Positions 6,315-13,195 of a DNA stretch of 16,283 nt are shown piece by piece. Positions within the stretch are counted from its first letter, which is position 1. Each line of letters opens with the position of its first letter. Source of the stretch: an uncultured Lachnospiraceae bacterium. Its GTDB lineage: Bacteria > Bacillota > Clostridia > Lachnospirales > Lachnospiraceae. The translations under genes and the position numbers were made by a program. The stretch spans positions 16,009 to 32,291 of the forward strand of contig CAJTPM010000038.1 in assembly GCA_910578085.1 (NCBI GenBank), read 5' to 3'. The notes under the pieces were generated by a model. It was not told where the DNA came from and made no database searches. It saw nothing but the letters and a program-made list of their open reading frames with translations.

Positions 6315-7700
6315 TCACTTCCCCGACAGATATTCATGGATCCCCTGCGCCGCGCTCTTTCCGGCTCCCATCGCCAGAATAACCGTAGCTGCGCCCGTCA
6401 CGGCATCGCCGCCGGCATATACGCCCTCCTTCGAGGTCGCGCCGTTTTCCTCATTTGCCACAATGCATTTCCAGCGGTTTGTCTCAAGTCCCCCGGTAGT
6501 AGAAGAAATCAGGGGATTCGGCGAAGTTCCGAGAGCCATAATAATCGTATCCACTTCGATCACATACTCGGAATCCGGAATGACCACAGGTCTTCTTCTG
6601 CCCGATTCGTCAGGCTCTCCCAGTTCCATGCGCACACATTTGATACCGTTCACCCAGCCGTTATCATCCGTCAGAATTTCCACCGGATTGGTCAGCAGAT
6701 GGAAAATGATCCCCTCTTCCTTTGCATGATGAACTTCCTCCACTCTGGCAGGCAGCTCCTCCTCGGAGCGTCTGTATACAATATATACTTCCGATCCCAG
6801 GCGAAGCGCTGTTCTTGCGGCATCCATCGCCACGTTGCCGCCGCCTACGACCGCCACTTTCTTTCCTTTCATAATAGGCGTAGTGGAATCTTCCCTGAAA
6901 GCTTTCATCAGGTTGCTTCTGGTCAGATACTCATTGGCAGAGAATACACCGTTGGCATTTTCCCCGGGAATCCCCATAAATTTCGGCAGTCCTGCGCCAG
7001 AACCGATAAAGACGGCGTCGAATCCCTCTTCCTTCATCAGTTCATCCACGGTCACGGCCTTTCCGATCACCACATCTGTCTCTATCTTTACGCCCAGAGC
7101 CTTCACATTTTCAATCTCTTTCTGCACTACGTTCTCCTTGGGCAGCCTGAACTCGGGAATCCCGTAGACAAGCACTCCGCCGGCCTCATGCAGGGCCTCA
7201 AAGATCGTCACCTCATAACCCATTCTGGCGAGATCGCCCGCGCAGGTCAGTCCCGCAGGGCCGGAGCCGATGACCGCCACCTTTTTACCAAGCTTTTCCT
7301 TTGCGCCCTCAGGAACGATACCATTTTCCCTGGCCCAGTCCGCCGTAAAGCGTTCCAGCTTTCCGATGGAGATCGGCTCACCCTTGATGCCTCTGATACA
7401 TTTCCCCTCGCACTGGCTCTCCTGAGGACATACACGCCCACAGACCGCCGGAAGGGCCGAAGATTTGCTGATCACCTGATATGCCGCCTCGATATCGCCG
7501 CCCTTTACTTTTTCAATAAACCCCGGGATATCGATAGCCACCGGGCATCCTTTGACACACTGGGCATTCTTACAGCCGATACACCTGGAAGCCTCTTCCA
7601 CCGCTTCCTCCATGTTATAACCCAGACATACCTCTTCAAAGTTTGTTGCTCTCACTTTCGCATCCTGTTCCCTGACAGGCACCTTTTTTAATACGTCCAT
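6315..7700 (-). CDS. nfnB: NfnB, large flavoprotein subunit of the NADH-dependent ferredoxin:NADP+ oxidoreductase
   Basis: The protein of 461 residues belongs to the glutamate-synthase small-chain-like flavoproteins. Cysteines C40, C43, C48 and C52 and the later group C87, C91, C97 and C101 fit two [4Fe-4S] clusters. GSGPAG (145-150) is the FAD-binding glycine motif, GGGNVAMDAAR (286-296) the NADPH-binding one, and GVYAGGDAVTGAATV (426-440) the C-terminal FAD contact. It lacks the amidotransferase partner of a true glutamate synthase, and the gene upstream is a ferredoxin-NADP-reductase-like protein. That pairing is the mark of NfnAB, which bifurcates electrons between NADH, ferredoxin and NADP+. 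AGGAAAGG lies 10 nt before the ATG. Databases often label such proteins gltA. The Nfn call rests on gene pairing and motifs. Confidence 0.88.
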   Translation of the reverse strand: MDVLKKVPVREQDAKVRATNFEEVCLGYNMEEAVEEASRCIGCKNAQCVKGCPVAIDIPGFIEKVKGGDIEAAYQVISKSSALPAVCGRVCPQESQCEGKCIRGIKGEPISIGKLERFTADWARENGIVPEGAKEKLGKKVAVIGSGPAGLTCAGDLARMGYEVTIFEALHEAGGVLVYGIPEFRLPKENVVQKEIENVKALGVKIETDVVIGKAVTVDELMKEEGFDAVFIGSGAGLPKFMGIPGENANGVFSANEYLTRSNLMKAFREDSTTPIMKGKKVAVVGGGNVAMDAARTALRLGSEVYIVYRRSEEELPARVEEVHHAKEEGIIFHLLTNPVEILTDDNGWVNGIKCVRMELGEPDESGRRRPVVIPDSEYVIEVDTIIMALGTSPNPLISSTTGGLETNRWKCIVANEENGATSKEGVYAGGDAVTGAATVILAMGAGKSAAQGIHEYLSGK

Positions 7701-7851
7701 CTATGATAAACCTTTCCTTTCTCCGCAAACCCGCTTTTCACTGTGAAACCACCGCCTCACAACAAGCGCTTTTTCCAAAAATACTTTTCCGCATACAGAA
7801 TCCTGTACCACTCATCCCGACGTCATATACATCACCGCATTCTCACGGTGT

Positions 7852-8730
7852 TCAGCTGCAGTTTCCGCAGCCGCCGTGATGGGTATCCCCCTCCTGCATA
7901 CGTAACATGGCTCTGCCTTCCTCGGTCTTATACTGCTGCTGGCGCTTCATGGCATTGTCAAAGTCCACAAGATGGCCGTCAAATTCCGGTCCGTCCACAC
8001 AGGCAAACTTCACTTCCCCGCCCACAAGCACCCGGCAGGCGCCGCACATTCCCGTGCCGTCCACCATGATCGGATTTAAGGAAACTACCGTAGGCAAATT
8101 TAACTCCTTTGTCAGCTTGCAGACAAACTTCATCATGATCATCGGACCGATGGCAATGCAGACATCGTACTGCTTTCCTTCTTTCACCAGATCCTCGATC
8201 ACCTTCGTCACCATACCGGACCGGCCGTAGGAACCATCGTCCGTCGTAATATAGAGATTCCCGGCAACCGCCTTCATCTCCTCCTCCATGATCAAAATAT
8301 CTTTCGTCTTGGCGCCCACGATCACATCCGCCGCTATGCCCTGCTCTTTTAACCATTTTACCTGGGGATACACCGGAGCTGTGCCGACACCGCCGGCCAC
8401 AAACAGAATCTTTTTGCTTCTCAGAGATTCCATATCTTCCTTACAAAGTTCCGAGGGACATCCAAGAGGCCCCACAAAATCCCGGAAACAGTCGCCCTTA
8501 TTCAGCGCTGTCATTCTCTTTGTCTCCGCGCCCACCACCTGGAAGACGATAGTCACCGTGCCGGCGTTTTTGTCATAATCACAGATCGTCAGCGGAATAC
8601 GCTCTCCGTCGTCGTCCATGCGGACAATGACAAACTGTCCCGGCAGACAATTTTTTGCAACCCTCTTTGCGCTCACGACCATCTGATAGATCGTATCATT
8701 TAACTGCGCCTTTTCCAAAATCTCAAACAT
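7852..8730 (-). CDS. nfnA: NfnA, FAD/[2Fe-2S] small subunit of the NADH-dependent ferredoxin:NADP+ oxidoreductase
   Basis: The 292-residue protein is related to ferredoxin-NADP reductase and to the PyrK electron-transfer subunit. It has an FAD-binding part with RIPLTICD (44-51), a nucleotide site VAGGVGTAPV (111-120), and an iron-sulphur site DGTGMCGACR with C229, C232 and C244. Asp224 may be the fourth ligand, since characterised NfnA has an unusual three-Cys, one-Asp [2Fe-2S] cluster. It should hold the NADH side of the complex. The tail ends HHGGCGNCS, adding C288 and C291 as a possible extra metal or redox site. AGAGGG lies 5 nt before the ATG. The stop is 151 bp from nfnB, a wide gap for an obligate subunit pair. 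A PyrK-like alternative is unlikely because no pyrD adjoins. Confidence 0.88.
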   Translation of the reverse strand: MFEILEKAQLNDTIYQMVVSAKRVAKNCLPGQFVIVRMDDDGERIPLTICDYDKNAGTVTIVFQVVGAETKRMTALNKGDCFRDFVGPLGCPSELCKEDMESLRSKKILFVAGGVGTAPVYPQVKWLKEQGIAADVIVGAKTKDILIMEEEMKAVAGNLYITTDDGSYGRSGMVTKVIEDLVKEGKQYDVCIAIGPMIMMKFVCKLTKELNLPTVVSLNPIMVDGTGMCGACRVLVGGEVKFACVDGPEFDGHLVDFDNAMKRQQQYKTEEGRAMLRMQEGDTHHGGCGNCS

Positions 8731-8791
8731 AGCAGCCCTCTTTTCTTTCCTTTTTATGTATGATCAAAGCGGCCTTTCCGCTTTTTATCCG

Positions 8792-8925
8792 ACACTGTCT
8801 CTCTGCGCCCGCTTCCTCCCGGTTGCTTCTAAACTTCTATCTTCTGCGCCTGCTTAATTCTGGTTACTTCCAGCTTCTATCTTCTGTACCTGTTTTACAG
8901 ACAGTTACTTTTTGTGCCTGTCTTC
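8792..8925 (-). repeat. Decayed ~40-bp tandem repeats upstream of nfnA
   Basis: Two related copies of about 40 bp share CTTCTATCTTCTG exactly at 8834-8846 and 8874-8886 (offset 40), with GGTT(G/A)CTTC before and (C/T)(G/A)CCTG after. Poorer copies sit at each end: CTGCGCCCG at 8803-8811 and TTGTGCCTG at 8912-8920. The array fills most of the 210-bp gap 8731-8940. No credible ORF or promoter is seen in it. Confidence 0.6.
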
Positions 8926-8940
8926 CCGCGCCGCATTTTC

Positions 8941-10476
8941 TTAATCGGCCGCGCTTTCCTCCGCCACGGCCTGTTCTGTTTCACTCTGACTGACCTCCCC
9001 TGTCACATCCGGTTCATCGACGAGATCCACCGCCCCTTCCCGCAGAAGTTCCGTATTCAGCGCAAAATTACTGGTACGTGCATCAAACTGCGTACCGTAC
9101 AGCGGCAGGTTATAAATTCCCACCGCATAGTAGCTTCCCGTTTTCACCCGGCTTCCGTCAGGGCTTTCAATATATTCCGAAAAAATATAAAAGTCTCCCT
9201 CATCCACGATATTCACACAGCAGGCGAACACATAGATCATCTTCCTCGGATCCTCTTCGGAGATCGTTCCATCCGGGCTGCTGATGCGCCCTGCATCCAA
9301 CAGATAACGCAGCACCACATTCTGCGCATCTTCCTTCTTATAATCTGTGATCAGTTCCAGATGATAGTTCCGCACTGTCACCTCGCTGGACACGCCGTTT
9401 TCGTCGATCGCCACAAATTTAAAAGAACTGTCCCCAAGAGGCATCGGTAAAAAACCGGTATACATGCTGCTGAGTCCGTCCGGTTCACTGCCGTCTGTCG
9501 TGTAATAGATCTGACAGCCCTCCTCCGCCTCCACATGCAGCATCTGCGGCGTATAAAAGTCACCGCTGTAGGCATCTACCTCCGGTGCAAAAGGCATGGA
9601 GACATCGATCTGGTACACCGCCTTTGCATAGGGACTCTGAATACCGTATTCATTGATAAAAACCGCCGTTATTTCGTATTCACCCGATTCCAGAAAGATG
9701 GGGGAAGTATATTCTTCCGAATATCTGTCCGGATTTCTGCCATTCATCGTATAATAAATATGTCCGTTCGTATTGCTCAGAATTTTTAACGGAACCACTT
9801 CATTATACGCGCCTTCCACATAATTAAATTCCGGCATGCTCGCCATAAATCTTGCATATTTTTCCTGAACGGAAGTCTCCGGGCAGTCCTGCAGCAGAGT
9901 ATTGATCTGCTCGTACTGTTCCCTTCCTTCGTAAAAAGCGATGATCTGATCATATCCCTGCATCAGCCGTTCTCTGGAAATCCCCTCATGCCGTACCAGC
10001 TCATAGAGATTTTCCAGATAGGACTGTTCATCCCCCAGCGCCTGATAACAGGCTATCATCTCCATTTGTATCTCTTCATAGCTTCCACCGGCATCCTGTG
10101 CGCTCTGTAAACTTACAAGCGCGGCCTCGTAATTACCTTCCTCTATCTTCGTCATCGCCGTTTTATGCTGGTATTCCGGCGAACTGACATAGGCGTTGAA
10201 GGAAAAATAACCCACGAGAACGATCAGTGCAAACACAAAAATACAGCCAAGGCTGAGCACAAACAAATTTTTCTGTTTCTCATGCTCACCCTCCGTATGT
10301 TCTTCCTTCTCTTCCGTTTTTTCTTCTGTCAAAGTTTCTGCCACGCTGGAGAGAGATTCTGTTATGCTGTTTTCCACCTCAGGCTCGAAATCCGGTACAA
10401 TACGCACTTCCGTACCGCAGGTATCGCAATAAAGATGACCTTCCGGAATTTCTCTGCCGCATTCAGGGCATACCAT
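8941..10476 (-). CDS. Zinc-ribbon, single-TM protein with TPR-like and two chitobiase-C-like domains
   Basis: Function unknown; the architecture is clear. The 511 residues run: zinc ribbon (C3, C6, C17, C20), an acidic Glu/Thr-rich linker (about 28-68), one membrane helix (about 70-94), a helical TPR-like part (about 100-215; NYEAALVSLQSAQDAGG is TPR-like), and two beta domains of the chitobiase/hexosaminidase C-terminal type. Their hallmarks are IYYTMNGRNPD (240-250) and IYYTTDGSEPD (323-333). A further domain follows (about 372-485) and an acidic end. The ribbon should be cytoplasmic and the rest outside. No catalytic site of a glycosidase is seen, so a binding or sensing role is more likely than hydrolysis; that is inference. 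AAGGAG lies 8 nt before the ATG, and a promoter lies at 10515-10543. Confidence 0.85.
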   Translation of the reverse strand: MVCPECGREIPEGHLYCDTCGTEVRIVPDFEPEVENSITESLSSVAETLTEEKTEEKEEHTEGEHEKQKNLFVLSLGCIFVFALIVLVGYFSFNAYVSSPEYQHKTAMTKIEEGNYEAALVSLQSAQDAGGSYEEIQMEMIACYQALGDEQSYLENLYELVRHEGISRERLMQGYDQIIAFYEGREQYEQINTLLQDCPETSVQEKYARFMASMPEFNYVEGAYNEVVPLKILSNTNGHIYYTMNGRNPDRYSEEYTSPIFLESGEYEITAVFINEYGIQSPYAKAVYQIDVSMPFAPEVDAYSGDFYTPQMLHVEAEEGCQIYYTTDGSEPDGLSSMYTGFLPMPLGDSSFKFVAIDENGVSSEVTVRNYHLELITDYKKEDAQNVVLRYLLDAGRISSPDGTISEEDPRKMIYVFACCVNIVDEGDFYIFSEYIESPDGSRVKTGSYYAVGIYNLPLYGTQFDARTSNFALNTELLREGAVDLVDEPDVTGEVSQSETEQAVAEESAAD

Positions 10477-10514
10477 GCACTGCTCTCCTTTCTCATTACT
10501 TCTGACAACTTAAC

Positions 10515-10543
10515 AGTATAACACATCTTGTTCTATTCGTCTA
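10515..10543 (-). promoter_or_regulatory. Promoter of the zinc-ribbon/chitobiase-C-like gene, overlapping the end of folD
   Basis: TATACT (10520-10515) is preceded by TG and one base, an extended -10, and lies 17 bp from TAGACG (10543-10538). The -35 matches at four of six positions. The start point would be near 10508, about 30 nt before the ATG at 10476. The -35 overlaps the last codons and stop of folD. Confidence 0.6.
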
Positions 10544-11375
10544 CTGACGCGATGCAGTTGCTCATTAACATCGCAATCGTCATCGGTCCCACGCCCCCCG
10601 GCACAGGCGTGATCGCGCTGCATTTCGGCGCCACACTGTCAAAATCCACATCCCCGCAGAGTTTTCCGTTTTCCTTCCGGTGGATTCCCACATCGATGAC
10701 CACCGCGCCCTCTTTCACGTACTCTGCCGTAATAAACTTCGGCTTCCCGACCGCCACTACAAGAATATCCGCCCGCTTTGTCACTTCTTTCAAATCCGCC
10801 GTCCTGGAATGACAGACCGTCACTGTCCCGTTCTCCGCAAGCAAAAGGAGCGCCGCCGGCTTTCCCACAATATTGCTTCTGCCTATGACAACGCATTCCT
10901 TTCCGGCAATCGCAATCCTGCTTCTTTTTAAAAGTTGTATGATCCCCGCAGGCGTACAGGATACAAAGCCTCTCTCCCCTGTGCACAGCGCCCCGGCATT
11001 CATCGGATGAAACCCATCCACGTCCTTCTTTGCATCGATGGCCTGAATCACCTTCTTTTCATCGATCTGTCCCGGCAGCGGCAGCTGCACTAAAATCCCA
11101 TTCACTGCCTCATCCCTGTTTAACTTTTCAATGAGCTCAAGCAATTCCACCTCACATGTCTCCTCAGGCAGCTCATAGGACAGCGAACGAATACCACATG
11201 CCTCACAGGCCCGCTTCTTATTCCTGACATATACACCGGAAGCCGGATCACTGCCCACCTGCACCACCGCCAGTGTGATCTCGATCCCCTTCTCCCTGTA
11301 CTCTTCCGCCTTTACCCGGCACTCTTCCTTAATCTCCCCGGCAATCGCCTTCCCATCTATGATCTGATAACTCAT
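10533..11375 (-). CDS. folD: Bifunctional methylene-THF dehydrogenase / methenyl-THF cyclohydrolase FolD
   Basis: FolD oxidises 5,10-methylene-THF with NADP+ and hydrolyses the methenyl product to 10-formyl-THF, both reversibly, in the cytoplasm. The 280-residue length is normal. Family motifs are present in order: YVRNKK (49-54) with the catalytic Lys53, VQLPLP (96-101), KDVDGFHP (117-124), GRSNIVGKP (165-173) of the nucleotide-binding part, and TPVPGGVGPMT (256-266). GGAGG lies 7 nt before the ATG. The gene starts 35 bp after fhs, which makes its substrate in the formate direction, so the pair forms one operon. A stem-loop covers the junction. Nothing is missing or broken. Confidence 0.97.
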   Translation of the reverse strand: MSYQIIDGKAIAGEIKEECRVKAEEYREKGIEITLAVVQVGSDPASGVYVRNKKRACEACGIRSLSYELPEETCEVELLELIEKLNRDEAVNGILVQLPLPGQIDEKKVIQAIDAKKDVDGFHPMNAGALCTGERGFVSCTPAGIIQLLKRSRIAIAGKECVVIGRSNIVGKPAALLLLAENGTVTVCHSRTADLKEVTKRADILVVAVGKPKFITAEYVKEGAVVIDVGIHRKENGKLCGDVDFDSVAPKCSAITPVPGGVGPMTIAMLMSNCIASVDE

Positions 11376-11390
11376 ATTTTATCCTCCCTC

Positions 11391-11424
11391 CCGGGCTGCT
11401 TTTACATCCCTTAAAACAGCCCGG
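11391..11424 (-). promoter_or_regulatory. Intercistronic stem-loop across the fhs stop codon and before the folD ribosome site
   Basis: An 8-bp stem, CCGGGCTG at 11391-11398 with CAGCCCGG at 11417-11424, is extended past a one-base bulge by TTTTA/TAAAA (11400-11404 and 11412-11416) around a 7-nt loop. On the minus strand it takes in the last codons and the TAA of fhs and ends directly before the folD site GAGGGAGG. No U-tract follows, so it is not an intrinsic terminator. Roles in mRNA processing, stability or translational coupling are inferred. Confidence 0.7.
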
Positions 11425-13078
11425 TAATCCTTCCCTCTTCGTTCACATCGATCCGATACGCCGCCGGCGCTTTCGGCAGCCCCGGCATGGTCATAACCGC
11501 TCCGGTCAGCACCACCACAAAACCCGCGCCGGCCGAGACATAAACCTCCCTGATGGTTACCGTAAACCCTTCCGGTCTGCCTAAAAGCGCAGCGTCATCG
11601 GATAACGAATACTGCGTCTTCGCCATACACACCGGCAGATCCCCAAAGCCCAGCTTTTCAAGCTGTGTGATCTGCTTTACCGCAGCCGCCGCATAAGATA
11701 CGCCCGCCGCACCGTATATTTCCTTCGCAACCGTCTCAATTTTTTCTCTTAAAGACAGCTCATTTTCATACAGCACATGGAAACTGTTCTCCTTCTCCAG
11801 AGCCGCCAGTACTTTTTCCGCCAGGACAAGACCGCCTGCGCCGCCCTTCTCCCATACCTCGGAAAGCGCGAACTCACAGCCTCTCTCCTCACAGAAATCC
11901 TGAACATAGGAAAGCTCCGCCTCGGTATCTGTCAGAAATCTGTTCAGCGTCACCACCACCGGTACGCCGTATTTTTTCAGATTTTCGATATGTTTTTCCA
12001 GATTGAAGATCCCCGCCTTCAGCGCCTCCATATTCTCTGCGCCCAGATACTCCTTTTTCACACCGCCGTTATATTTAAGCGCCCGCACCGTCGCCACCAA
12101 CACCACCCCATCGGGCTTTAGTCCTGACATCCGGCACTTGATATCAAAAAACTTCTCCGCCCCCAGATCCGCACCGAATCCTGCTTCCGTAATACAGTAA
12201 TCCGCCATCTTAAGCGCTGTTCTGGTAGCCCGCACGGAGTTGCAACCGTGGGCGATATTGGCAAAAGGACCGCCATGCACCAAAGCCGGCGTATGTTCCA
12301 GTGTCTGGATCAGATTGGGTTTCATCGCATCTTTCAAAAGAGCAGCCATGGAACCCACCGCCTGTAAATCTTCTGCCGTCACCGGCTGTCCGTCCATATC
12401 ATAGGCCACAACGATCTTTCCCAGTCTCTTCTTTAAATCCCGCATATCTTCAGCCAGACAGAGTACCGCCATGATCTCTGAGGCTACTGTGATAACGAAG
12501 TGGTCTTCCCGCACAAAACCGTCGGCCCTGCTTCCCATCCCTACCACAACATTGCGAAGCACTCTGTCATTCATATCCAGACATCTCTTCCAGACAATAT
12601 TCCGTGTATCGATCCGCAGAGCATTTCCCTGCTGGATATGGTTATCGAGCAACGCCGCCAGCAGATTGTTAGCGGAAGTGATCGCGTGGAAATCACCGGT
12701 AAAATGGAGATTTAAGTCCTCCATCGGCACGACCTGCGCCATACCGCCCCCCGCAGCGCCGCCCTTGACGCCAAAACAGGGGCCAAGAGAAGGCTCCCGC
12801 AGAGCGATCACCGCATTTTTCCCGAGCCTTCCAAAGGCTTCTCCCAGTCCGACCGTTGTTGTGGTCTTTCCCTCTCCGGCCGGCGTGGGATTGATGGCCG
12901 TCACTAAAATCAGCTTTCCGTCACGTTTATCCTGCAGAGAACGAATGTAATCCTCTGACAGTTTCGCCTTGTATTTTCCGTATAATTCCAGTTCTTCTTC
13001 CGGAATCCCACATCTTTCTGCCACCTCCGTTATCGGTTCCAGTATGGCTCCCTGTGCGATCTCTATATCTGTTTTCAT
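11411..13078 (-). CDS. fhs: Formate-tetrahydrofolate ligase
   Basis: This enzyme makes 10-formyl-THF from formate, THF and ATP, the entry step of formate into folate one-carbon metabolism and of the methyl branch of acetogenesis. From the ATG at 13078 the protein is 555 residues, the usual length. Marks are the ATP-binding TPAGEGKTT (65-73, Lys71), ALREPSLGPCFGVKGGAAGGG, LVHGGPFANIAHGCNS and EAGFGADLGAEKFFDIKCR. The frame is open to 13111, but AGGAGG lies 5 nt before 13078 and the product MKTDIEIAQ is the normal start. It precedes folD by 35 bp and follows ftsK after 117 bp. Alone it does not prove acetogenesis, since many Clostridia use it for biosynthesis. Confidence 0.97.
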   Translation of the reverse strand: MKTDIEIAQGAILEPITEVAERCGIPEEELELYGKYKAKLSEDYIRSLQDKRDGKLILVTAINPTPAGEGKTTTTVGLGEAFGRLGKNAVIALREPSLGPCFGVKGGAAGGGMAQVVPMEDLNLHFTGDFHAITSANNLLAALLDNHIQQGNALRIDTRNIVWKRCLDMNDRVLRNVVVGMGSRADGFVREDHFVITVASEIMAVLCLAEDMRDLKKRLGKIVVAYDMDGQPVTAEDLQAVGSMAALLKDAMKPNLIQTLEHTPALVHGGPFANIAHGCNSVRATRTALKMADYCITEAGFGADLGAEKFFDIKCRMSGLKPDGVVLVATVRALKYNGGVKKEYLGAENMEALKAGIFNLEKHIENLKKYGVPVVVTLNRFLTDTEAELSYVQDFCEERGCEFALSEVWEKGGAGGLVLAEKVLAALEKENSFHVLYENELSLREKIETVAKEIYGAAGVSYAAAAVKQITQLEKLGFGDLPVCMAKTQYSLSDDAALLGRPEGFTVTIREVYVSAGAGFVVVLTGAVMTMPGLPKAPAAYRIDVNEEGRITGLF

Positions 13079-13114
13079 CTCGCCCTCCTTGTTTTCCCAA
13101 TCTCTCTGCAATCT

Positions 13115-13145
13115 ATTACTGTTCTCTCTGCGGACTGTATGTCAA
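13115..13145 (-). promoter_or_regulatory. Possible promoter of fhs-folD
   Basis: A perfect TTGACA lies at 13145-13140 on the minus strand, in the 117-bp gap after ftsK. The best -10 is AGTAAT (13120-13115) at a long spacing of 19 bp, and it lacks the usual first two bases. The -35 is attractive, the -10 weak. No terminator hairpin with a U-tract is seen between ftsK and fhs. Confidence 0.35.
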
Positions 13146-13195
13146 ACACCTACACCGTAAACCGGCAGGTATACCCTTCGCCCCGGCAGGCTCTG

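Noticed and set aside
6009..7691. Plus-strand open frame of 560 codons
   Set aside because: It is antisense to nfnB, whose cysteine and dinucleotide motifs are complete. The plus reading is His/Arg/Pro-rich and has no family marks.
6315..7700. Glutamate synthase small subunit (gltD) as the function of this flavoprotein
   Set aside because: No large glutamate synthase subunit adjoins. The upstream ferredoxin-NADP-reductase-like partner points to Nfn.
8766..8784. Hairpin AAAGCGG/CCGCTTT before nfnA as a terminator
   Set aside because: On the minus strand only three T follow. The T-run is on the plus strand, where no gene ends. It may be incidental.
13161..13190. Repeated CCGGCAGG and the palindrome GGTATACC after ftsK
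   Set aside because: Too short to form a convincing stem or operator, and no U-tract follows.
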